This document shows, piece by piece, positions 57,259-64,000 of a DNA stretch of 64,000 nt. Under the pieces are notes generated by a model. It did not search any database. It saw nothing but the letters and a program-made list of their open reading frames with translations, and had not been told where the DNA came from. A program made the position numbers and the translations under genes. Source of the DNA: Arthrobacter sp. H16F315 (GTDB taxonomy: Bacteria > Actinomycetota > Actinomycetes > Actinomycetales > Micrococcaceae); the NCBI RefSeq assembly GCF_024124825.1, contig NZ_JAMXSS010000002.1:2790001-2854000 (forward strand), written 5' to 3'. Position 1 is the stretch's first letter. Each line of letters begins with the position of its first letter.

Positions 57259-57587
57259 CGAACTATCCCTCCGTCTGTCCCCTTGTCGCCACGTGTTGTG
57301 CCGGACCGCGGCTTAGGGGCGGCCCGTCCGGTTGATTGGATTTTCAGACTTTTTGCTGGCGTTGGGGCACACGGCCATCATCGACCAAACAACGCCGCGT
57401 TGGCAACGGTGTGTCCCAAATGGCAGTGGCAGGATCTGCCGGAATTCTTGATCCCGGCCCGCCTGCCGTGCATCCGTCAGTCCGGGCAACGACTGCGGCC
57501 CCGTTCCGGTCGGGCGGATAGAGGTGGCTGCCACCTGGTGGAATACCAGCAGTGACTCCGGCGGACGTTTGCGGAACGGCCGCAGCC

Positions 57588-57617
57588 TTGATAGGCAAGC
57601 TGTGACTTGCCTATAGT
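57588..57617 (+). promoter_or_regulatory. ArsR promoter/operator, leaderless start
   Basis: TTGATA (57588-57593), 18 bases, TATAGT (57612-57617), then 6 bases to ATG 57624. The inverted repeat ATAGGCAAG/CTTGCCTAT (57591-57599, 57606-57614) covers the spacer and overlaps both elements. Confidence 0.75.
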
Positions 57618-57623
57618 GTAGCC

Positions 57624-57908
57624 ATGGTTGATGTCTTCCGAGCACTCGACGATGCGACGCGGCGCACAGTCCTTGATGAGTTGTCAGTGCGCGACGGTCA
57701 AACCCTGTTTGAGATCTGTTCCATGCTGACGGTGCGGCATGGCCTCAGCCTCACGCGCCAGGCGATCTCACAGCACCTCAGCGTGCTTGAGTCGGCCGGC
57801 CTCGTAGTGACGGAGCGGCGCGGACGTTCCAAGTTCCACTACTTTAACCCTGAGCCAATCGCCGAGATTACCGGACGATGGACCGCCAGAAAGAGGATCG
57901 AAGAATGA
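57624..57908 (+). CDS. ArsR-family regulator, leaderless
   Basis: 94 residues, a winged helix: FRALDDATRRTVLDELS, LTRQAISQHLSVLESAGLV, ERRGRSKFHYFNPEPI. No metal-binding Cys motif. The transcript probably begins at or next to the ATG. Its stop overlaps the VOC start (ATGA), so it likely controls itself and that gene. Confidence 0.88.
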   Translation: MVDVFRALDDATRRTVLDELSVRDGQTLFEICSMLTVRHGLSLTRQAISQHLSVLESAGLVVTERRGRSKFHYFNPEPIAEITGRWTARKRIEE

Positions 57909-58318
57909 AAATTGCCCTGACGAGCCTGTTCGTCGACGACCAGCGCGCTGCCCTTGCCTTTTACACAGACGTGCTCGGTTTCTCGAAGCGCCACGACATC
58001 CCCCTCGGCGATGACTTCTGGATCACCGTTGTATCCCCCGAATCGCCGGATGGTCCGGAGCTGCTTCTCGAACCGTCGAGCCACCCGGCAGTAAAGCCGT
58101 ATCGGGATGCCCTTGTCGAGGACGGCATTCCACTCGCTCAATTCGCCGTCGCTGACATCGAAGCCGAGCACTCCAGACTCACCGGCAGGGGCGTGGTGTT
58201 CACGCAGCCGCCAACCGACATCGGCACCGCTGTGGTGGCCGTTTTTGATGACACCTGCGGCAACCTCATCCAGCTCATCGAAATGAAGCGGGACGAGGAC
58301 GACGCCGACTCCCGCTGA
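57905..58318 (+). CDS. VOC-family (glyoxalase-like) protein
   Basis: 137 residues with two beta-alpha-beta-beta-beta modules: SLFVDDQRAALAFYTDVLGF and VFDDTCGNLIQLIEM with the metal-ligand Glu. Often a resistance or detoxification enzyme or a binding protein. Coupled to the upstream ArsR gene. Confidence 0.88.
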   Translation: MKIALTSLFVDDQRAALAFYTDVLGFSKRHDIPLGDDFWITVVSPESPDGPELLLEPSSHPAVKPYRDALVEDGIPLAQFAVADIEAEHSRLTGRGVVFTQPPTDIGTAVVAVFDDTCGNLIQLIEMKRDEDDADSR

Positions 58319-58415
58319 GCGAGGGACGGACGCGAACCACGGCTTTACCCCGCTGCGCGAACTCGGCGACGCCGTCTCGAAGATTCCGACCGAGGAGACC
58401 GAATCATGAGGAAAA

Positions 58416-58688
58416 TCATGCGGAGTCGATTGCTTCCGCCGTGGGCGCTTGTGTGTCTGATGGGTCGATGGCCTCCACCGAGATCAAGATGAGGCCGAGA
58501 TTTCGGACTTTCACCAGGAGCCCGTGCAGCGCCGGTTGATCAGGGACGAAACCGCGCAGGCTGGTCGTCCCATCGCTTTCGTGGGTCAGGGTAAGCTCGC
58601 CGAACCAGGCAGACCAGCGCTCGTCGAGGTGCCCGTCCACCCGAAGCTGGTAGCCAGCGGGCTCCTGTCGTCTGGGTCGCTGCCCCAT
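58416..58688 (-). CDS. Small conserved protein of the membrane-gene operon
   Basis: 90 residues with YQLRVDGHLDERWSAWFGEL and TTSLRGFVPDQPALHGLLVK, a compact beta-alpha pattern seen in actinobacterial proteins of unknown function. ATG 58688 shares a base with the upstream stop (TAATG). Confidence 0.7.
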   Translation of the reverse strand: MGQRPRRQEPAGYQLRVDGHLDERWSAWFGELTLTHESDGTTSLRGFVPDQPALHGLLVKVRNLGLILISVEAIDPSDTQAPTAEAIDSA

Positions 58689-59368
58689 TAGGACCAGGCC
58701 GCCAGCGCCGGCGGCCTGGTCCGGCTGCCGTAGCGGTGGATAACGACCTCAGCGACCGTGAGATTGATGGCCCACCCGGCGCCCAGCATAAGGTCGGTGC
58801 TCAGAGTGCTGGTGCCGAACGCTGCGTGTCCTATGCCTTGGGTGAATACCTGGGTGCCTGCCCCTAGGGCCAAGGCATAGGCCCTCGTCATCCATGCCTG
58901 GTGAAGGCCTATGTCGCCTCGCCGGACTGCCGCGAATCCCAGGATGATGCTGGCAGCCATGCCGGATCCGAAAGCCAGTCGAAACACAAAAGCGAGTTCC
59001 CCGGTGCCCGGCTGGCGGGGGTAGAACAACGTCATCCACAGTGCAGATGCCGCCACTGCCAGGCCGAGGCCCAACAAGGCTCGTCCCGCCGTCCGGTGCC
59101 AAACCGGGTGGCGGCGCCGGAAGCTGGGGGCGAATTGAAATGCGCCGACGACGGCGTATCCCACGGCGCAGACTATATGCACGGTCACAGCTAGCGGCGA
59201 GGCAGTCATCCGGGCGTTATCCGGGATAAGCGGCGGGCCGCCGGCCAGTTCCAACAGCCGCAGGCAACCGGCAACGGCCGGAACCAGGACGAGGGCTACC
59301 AGCGCGAACGGCACCCACCCCACCTGGCGGGCCGGCCGGTGGGGACGGGGCGCCGCCTGAATGCTCAC
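58688..59368 (-). CDS. DUF2306-like integral membrane protein
   Basis: 226 residues with about six helices. Conserved-looking histidines lie at helix ends (VHIVCAVGYAVVGAF, RRHPVWHRTAGRALL, GLHQAWMTRAYALALGAGTQ), as in DUF2306. GTG 59368 overlaps the preceding stop (GTGA); the longer open frame to 59572 is not hydrophobic. Function unknown. Confidence 0.78.
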   Translation of the reverse strand: MSIQAAPRPHRPARQVGWVPFALVALVLVPAVAGCLRLLELAGGPPLIPDNARMTASPLAVTVHIVCAVGYAVVGAFQFAPSFRRRHPVWHRTAGRALLGLGLAVAASALWMTLFYPRQPGTGELAFVFRLAFGSGMAASIILGFAAVRRGDIGLHQAWMTRAYALALGAGTQVFTQGIGHAAFGTSTLSTDLMLGAGWAINLTVAEVVIHRYGSRTRPPALAAWS

Positions 59369-60054
59369 TTGGCGCCAGCTTGGTGGAGCGGTGAACTGAC
59401 CGTGCCGTTGAGGCGACGGGCAGCAGGGGCGCGCAAGCCGTGCCACAGCGAGTAGCCGAGGCCGATCATGGCTACGCCGGTAGGAATAGCGAACAGCCGT
59501 TCGTTGACCTGCGGAAGCAGCGGGATAGCGAGAGTTGCCACGGATCCGGCGGCGAGCAGCACGGTGGCCCATCGGGCGAGGATGTTGGCGCGGAAGAGTC
59601 CGATGCCGAACAACAGGCCGCCGCCGAGGAAGGTGGCGGCCGAGGCCAGGTTCAGGAGCTGCATCAGGCCGATGTCGCCGCTGGCGTGGCCGCCCGTCAC
59701 TACGGCAAAGACGTCGTTGACGTATCCGGGCGCCATTCGGGCAAGCGTTGGAAAGACAACAGCGCCGATGACTTCGACGCTCATCATCAAGAGGTAGCCG
59801 GCGCCGAACACGAGGTACCCGATCAGGCCCAGCACTCCGGCCTGCTTCACCTGGCGCAGGTACATGCCGGTGATGCCGACCAGCGATAGGCCGGACATCA
59901 GCACCTTCAGGCTTTGTCGGACCGTGTACTCGGTGGTGGTGGCGAACTCTGCATCCAAGGGAGGGTGGCTGATCTGGACACCGATGAACAGCAGGCCTGC
60001 TGCGACGGCGGCCAGGCCGGCTGAGCGGGCGAGGCGGGCGGGTGTTATGGACAT
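59365..60054 (-). CDS. Integral membrane protein, possibly DUF4386-like
   Basis: 229 residues with about six helices (LAAVAAGLLFIGVQISHPPL, VLGLIGYLVFGAGYLLMMSV, FLGGGLLFGIGLFRANILAR, IPTGVAMIGLGYSLWHGL). First gene of a three-gene coupled operon lying directly downstream of the LuxR gene. Role unknown. Confidence 0.72.
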   Translation of the reverse strand: MSITPARLARSAGLAAVAAGLLFIGVQISHPPLDAEFATTTEYTVRQSLKVLMSGLSLVGITGMYLRQVKQAGVLGLIGYLVFGAGYLLMMSVEVIGAVVFPTLARMAPGYVNDVFAVVTGGHASGDIGLMQLLNLASAATFLGGGLLFGIGLFRANILARWATVLLAAGSVATLAIPLLPQVNERLFAIPTGVAMIGLGYSLWHGLRAPAARRLNGTVSSPLHQAGAK

Positions 60055-60182
60055 GTCTGGCTCCCTAATCGTAAGTCCCGGCCGCGTGGCGCTGCCGGAT
60101 AACTCAAAGGTAGGGACGGATGGTGTGACCCGGCGTCACCCCATGATGTGACTGACAGGATGAAACATGATCGTGGGAGCGG

Positions 60183-62924
60183 CTAGATCAGCCCGTGGTC
60201 GCGGGCACAAAGAACCGCTGCTCGGCGGCTGGTTACGCCGAGTTTGGAGAAGACGTGTTTGGTGTGCGATCGCAAGGTGTTGTGCGAGATGAACAGTTCG
60301 CGGGCGATCTCCGGTCCGGTCAGCGCGCTGTCGAGGAGCTTGAGAACCTGAATCTCCCGCTCGCTGAGGGAGTCAACGGCCGACGCCGGGCGCTCCCCTG
60401 GCCGGGAGGTTTGCGCCGCAGACCCCTTGCCCAGGTTGAGCAGCCGTGACGCGTGGGCGACGGTGCCGCCGTCGTGCATTGCCGAACGCAACAACTCCAC
60501 CATGGGCGCTCCCTCGTCGAGGAACAGCCGCACGTACTCATCTGGTTCAGACGCTTCCTCCCACGCGCAGCGAAGCGCTTCGAGCGCCTGCTGTCGATGC
60601 CCCTGCACGTGGTACACCAAAGCCTGGAGCATACGGATCTCCACCACGCTGCCCGCGCGCCCGGATGACGAGGCATGGGCCAGCAACTCCGCCAACAGGC
60701 GGTGGACGCCCCGGACGGCGCCGCCTTCCGAGTCGGCCCGCTCCTGGGCAATCAGCAGCCGCACCAGCGTCAGGTGGTTGTATTCCCTGAGATAGCTGAC
60801 CTCGTCCGTGACGGAAAGCCCCCGTTCACGTGCCCAGCCAGCAGCCTCCGACAAGGCGCCCTGGGCTATCCGGACGCGCGCCTTGATGGCGGCTATCGGG
60901 CGCACATCCGGGAAGAACCCGGGCCGGTAGAGCTCCTCCGCCTGGTCAAGGAAACCGATGGCACGATCGTGGTTTCCTTCATCGCGGGCCACCAGTCCCG
61001 ACGCCACGAACCACCGGTAACGGCTTTCCGTCATCGGTCCGCGGTGAACAAACGCCGCGGCCAGCTCAAGGTGCTGCTTGGCATTGCCGAGGTCTCCGGC
61101 CTCACGATCAATTTCGCTCAGCCCGACATGCAGATCACTGCTCGCCCGGGCCATGAATCCACCGCGCGCCCGGGCCCGTTTCAGCGACTTCTGATAAAGC
61201 CGGCGTGCCTCGCCGGGACGCCCCGTCGCGAGCCACATGTCCGCGAGCACCACCGTGCTGCTGAGCTCGTCGACCAGGTTTCCGCCTGCTCGCAGGCTCG
61301 CCACAGCCTCCGAGAACGTCCGCGCCGCGCTCCGCACGTCTCCGGCAGCCCAGGCTGCGAGCCCCAGGAACCCGGCGGCCCCGCCGCGCGCGAGATGGTC
61401 ATCCGGGCCGGCAAGCTCAAGTGCCTGCCGGGCATAAGACGAGGTGGCCGCTATATCACCCCGTGCCTGTGCGAGGGAAGCCCGGTAAACAGCGATGGTC
61501 GACGGCAGTGTCTGGACCTCCTCTACGCCGGCCCAGGACGGCGTCGTTCCACCGCGTGACGCTGATTCCGGCACGCCGAGTTTCGCTTCCGCAGCGAGTG
61601 CGCTACCCGCGTCATCGAGCCAGGACTCCACCCCGTCAAGGTCCCCGGAGGCCATCAGCATCCCGGCAAAGAAGACACTCAGGACCGGACTGCGGCGAAT
61701 GGCATCCTCGGGAAGGACGCTCAGCCAACTATGCAATACGGCATCCTGGCGGTTGCGCCGCAGTACCGGCACTGCCAACTCCATCAGGTGCACGGCACGG
61801 TCGAAGTCGAAGGCGGCCAAGGCATGCCTGACGGCGTCCTCACTCTGGTCATGGGATTCATACCACCGGCTGGCGCGCTGGTGCAGTAACGGAATCCGTT
61901 CGGGGTGTTCGCTGAGCAGGCGGGCCCGCAGCACGTCGGCGAAGAGGTTGTGGTAGCGGTACCACTCACGCCGATCATCCAGCGGGACGAGGAACAGGTT
62001 CGCCCGCTCCAAGGCCATGAGCATTTGGCTCCCGTCGCCGCGCCCGGTGACCGCATCACAGAGCGGACCGGTGAGCCTGTTGAGAACAGCCGAGTCCAGC
62101 AAGAACCGGCGAACCGCATCAGGTTGATGCCGCAGCACCTCCTCGACGAGGTAATCGAGCACATAGCGGTCGTTCCCGGCGAAGCGGGCGATGAAGCCGG
62201 CGACGTCGTCGTGCCGCTGGAGCGAGAGCGCGGCGAGCTGGAGCGCGGCAATCCACCCCTCGGTCCGTTCCTCCAGCGTCGCCACGTCGTCCGCGGCCAG
62301 GTTCAGTCCCGCCACTTCTTTGAGATAGGCTGCGGCCTCCTCCGAGGTGAAGCGCAGATCCGCGGCACGGATCTCGATCAGCTCGCCACGCACCCGCCAC
62401 CGGGACAGTGGCAGATCCGGGTCGGCCCGCGTGCTGATCACCACGTGCACGAGGGGCGGAAGGTGCTCTAGCAGGAAGACCATTCCCGCGCTGACATCGC
62501 CACTGTCGACCACATGGTAGTCATCGAGCACAAGCCAAACATCAGCGGCAGCCCCGGCCAGATCGTTCAGGATCGTGGCGATAACAAGCTCGGTGGGCAT
62601 TGGTCTGGACGCGATGAGCTCCAGCGCAACCGGGCCGATGCCCGGCACCGCCATTTGGAGGGCATTCACTACGTAGGTCCAGAACGTCGCAGGCTCGTTG
62701 TCCGCGGGGTCGAGCGCGAGCCAGGCAATACAGCGGGCTTCGCCGGGCGTTTCCGCCAGCCACTCTGCGAGCAGCGTGGTCTTGCCGAAGCCAGCCGGAG
62801 CGGATATCAGCGTAAGCCCTGGCTCAGCTCCGCCACGCAGGCGATCGCTGAGCCTGGGGCGAGGCACCAGGGCACGTCGCAGCTTCGGAACGAACAGCTT
62901 CGTAGCAATTATCGGAAATGCCAT
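60183..62924 (-). CDS. LuxR-family regulator with MalT-like ATPase (LAL type)
   Basis: 913 residues. Residues about 10-300 are a STAND/AAA-type NTPase: SAPAGFGKTTLLAEW (Walker A) and WLVLDDYHVVDSG (Walker B). The middle has TPR-like helices. The C-terminal 65 residues are a LuxR helix-turn-helix: LSEREIQVLKLLDSALTGPE, ARELFISHNTLRSHTKHVFS, KLGVTSRR. ATG 62924 has GAGG upstream. It stands 128 bases upstream of the membrane-gene operon on the same strand, a plausible target. Confidence 0.93.
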   Translation of the reverse strand: MAFPIIATKLFVPKLRRALVPRPRLSDRLRGGAEPGLTLISAPAGFGKTTLLAEWLAETPGEARCIAWLALDPADNEPATFWTYVVNALQMAVPGIGPVALELIASRPMPTELVIATILNDLAGAAADVWLVLDDYHVVDSGDVSAGMVFLLEHLPPLVHVVISTRADPDLPLSRWRVRGELIEIRAADLRFTSEEAAAYLKEVAGLNLAADDVATLEERTEGWIAALQLAALSLQRHDDVAGFIARFAGNDRYVLDYLVEEVLRHQPDAVRRFLLDSAVLNRLTGPLCDAVTGRGDGSQMLMALERANLFLVPLDDRREWYRYHNLFADVLRARLLSEHPERIPLLHQRASRWYESHDQSEDAVRHALAAFDFDRAVHLMELAVPVLRRNRQDAVLHSWLSVLPEDAIRRSPVLSVFFAGMLMASGDLDGVESWLDDAGSALAAEAKLGVPESASRGGTTPSWAGVEEVQTLPSTIAVYRASLAQARGDIAATSSYARQALELAGPDDHLARGGAAGFLGLAAWAAGDVRSAARTFSEAVASLRAGGNLVDELSSTVVLADMWLATGRPGEARRLYQKSLKRARARGGFMARASSDLHVGLSEIDREAGDLGNAKQHLELAAAFVHRGPMTESRYRWFVASGLVARDEGNHDRAIGFLDQAEELYRPGFFPDVRPIAAIKARVRIAQGALSEAAGWARERGLSVTDEVSYLREYNHLTLVRLLIAQERADSEGGAVRGVHRLLAELLAHASSSGRAGSVVEIRMLQALVYHVQGHRQQALEALRCAWEEASEPDEYVRLFLDEGAPMVELLRSAMHDGGTVAHASRLLNLGKGSAAQTSRPGERPASAVDSLSEREIQVLKLLDSALTGPEIARELFISHNTLRSHTKHVFSKLGVTSRRAAVLCARDHGLI

Positions 62925-63148
62925 GCGATCCTCGTTGGCCGAAAAGTGTGCGGCAGATAACACCAGCCTACCGAGGCACTGGTCAACAACGATGCCGCTT
63001 CGGCTGTGCGGCCGCCTCTGACGCGCAAACCCTCTCGGGGACGGCCCTTGCTTTAACCGATCCCGCCCCATAAGTTCGCCTTGGCCCACTAACGCTGCAA
63101 GGCCGAACGGTCCTGACCCGAACCGATATGCGCGCCACGAGAACTGAA

Positions 63149-63517
63149 ATGATGAATGACATGGATATTGTCCAGTTCCTGGAAGACCGGACCTCGGAGC
63201 AGGAGGCGGCGCTCCGAGCCGGGGCCTTCACGTTCGGCTCATCCACGAATCCCGCTGATGGCAGCGAAGACAACGCCACCGTGCAGGAACGCATGCTGGA
63301 AGAATGCGCCCAGCAGCGAGCCCTCATCGCGAGCTGGAAGGAATCAGCCGCCGCGGAAGGGATCACCGACCCGGATGAAGCAACCGACACCATCGCTATC
63401 GCCAGGCGAACCATGCTCGTTCTGCTCGCAGGTGCCCACCGGGACCACCCGGACTATAATCCGGATTGGGACCCGGAACCGCCCACCGCTGGACACGGCG
63501 ACCCGTCTCGGGGATAG
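63149..63517 (+). CDS. DUF6221-like protein
   Basis: About 122 residues. MNDMDIVQFLEDRTSEQEAA, RMLEECAQQRALIASW and LVLLAGAHRDHPDYNPDW match DUF6221, a family common in actinobacteria and their phages. Start could be 63128, 63149, 63152 or 63161; MNDMDIVQF is the family-like beginning. Function unknown. Confidence 0.7.
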   Translation: MMNDMDIVQFLEDRTSEQEAALRAGAFTFGSSTNPADGSEDNATVQERMLEECAQQRALIASWKESAAAEGITDPDEATDTIAIARRTMLVLLAGAHRDHPDYNPDWDPEPPTAGHGDPSRG

Positions 63518-63528
63518 ATACCTTGTAG

Positions 63529-64000
63529 GAACAACCCCCGGCCGGCTGCGTGCCGCATCAGTTTTCCGGGGGTATCCACCAGCGGATCCTCATCGCGATG
63601 GCCATTGCCCTCGAGCCGCCTCTGTTGGTTGCGGACGAACCGACGACAGCCCTGGACGTCACCATGCAAGCACAGATCCTCGAGCTGCTAAACCGGTTGC
63701 GCGAACAGCTGGGAATGGGAATTCTTCTGATTACACATGACCTCGGCGTTGTAATGAAGGTCGCCGACCGCCTGGCTGTTATGTATGCCGGGCGAATTGT
63801 GGAAGCGGGCGACGCTGATGCTGTGCTCGGCTCCCCCGCCCATCCGTACACTGATGCCCTCCTCCGTTCGGTGCCACAAGCCGCTATGCGCGGCGCAGAT
63901 CTCCTGAAGAACTCAGGCCTACCGCTCAACCTGAGGGAGCCACCGTGCCTTGTGCGCTCCGCATTTTGCCATTCCCGATGCCCCAAGAGCGTCGGGGTGT
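63529..64000 (+). pseudogene. 5'-truncated peptide ABC transporter ATPase (OppD/DppD type), runs off window
   Basis: From about 63553 the frame reads [49 protein letters not shown], then the OppD C-terminal region ending in a Cys-containing tail. The signature motif, Walker B and switch His are present, but Walker A and the first about 150 residues are missing; a TAG at 63526 closes the frame upstream. A truncated gene, perhaps cut by the insertion of the neighbouring DUF6221 segment. The end is open at 64000. Confidence 0.8.

Noticed and set aside
1..64000. CRISPR arrays, tRNA or rRNA genes
   Set aside because: No regularly spaced short repeats and no tRNA or rRNA-like sequence was noticed on either strand by eye; a tRNAscan/Infernal run would be decisive.

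Overview
This 64-kb window is high-GC actinobacterial chromosome. A DUF4193 protein, a Kdp system, two leaderless ArsR-type genes, a SARP regulator, a class F sortase and an AmiS/FmdA/FmdB locus together suggest an Arthrobacter-like member of the Micrococcaceae; the genus is inferred. I saw no rRNA, tRNA, CRISPR array, transposase or phage structural gene.

Layout. 1-10.4 kb: cyclopropane-fatty-acid synthase (runs off the left edge), a stand-alone LigD-type polymerase domain, a three-gene cytochrome b cluster, HrpB helicase, a 2OG-Fe(II) oxygenase, and small conserved genes. 10.6-24.6 kb: metallo-hydrolase, D-serine-dehydratase-like enzyme, two MFS transporters, a persulfide dioxygenase-rhodanese fusion under a CsoR/CstR-like operator, SelO, an ArsR-SRPBCC pair, ArfB, and a formamide locus (amiS-fmdB-fmdA). 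24.8-30.1 kb: two identical lipoprotein genes lie as inverted 0.87-kb repeats facing each other around a glycosyltransferase remnant, a polyprenol-linked mannosyltransferase-like gene and a membrane molybdopterin oxidoreductase. 30.4 kb: CE7 esterase. 31.5-43.2 kb: an unusual accessory block. A SARP/BTAD regulator sits beside a tightly packed minus-strand operon of large proteins without signal peptides (M15 peptidase-hydrolase-OmpA fusion, HETGH metalloprotease, an acidic/cationic helical protein, three unknowns) and an M1-like metallopeptidase. 43.4-53.6 kb: an APC-type permease and kdpFABCDE, both preceded by the same TTAAG-N6-TCARGR motif. 53.9-56.8 kb: a cell-surface cluster (cupredoxin, CHRD protein, class F sortase, lipoprotein). 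56.9-64 kb: ArsR-VOC pair, a coupled membrane-protein operon, a MalT-like LuxR regulator, a DUF6221 protein and a 5'-truncated peptide-ABC ATPase.

Regulatory logic visible in the DNA: an identically spaced ECF-type promoter (CATCCGG-N13-CCGAASTACT) precedes one lipoprotein copy and the CHRD gene, and with one extra base the other copy. Both ArsR genes have their inverted-repeat operator between -35 and -10 and appear leaderless. A 17-bp palindrome lies wholly within the 18-bp spacer of the persulfide-gene promoter.

Sequence quality: at least eleven otherwise well-conserved genes are broken by a frame change of one base. In eight cases one extra base in a C/G run of 4-6 restores a consensus protein. 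This looks like homopolymer consensus error more than gene decay, so I annotate these genes as single loci and mark the breakpoints.
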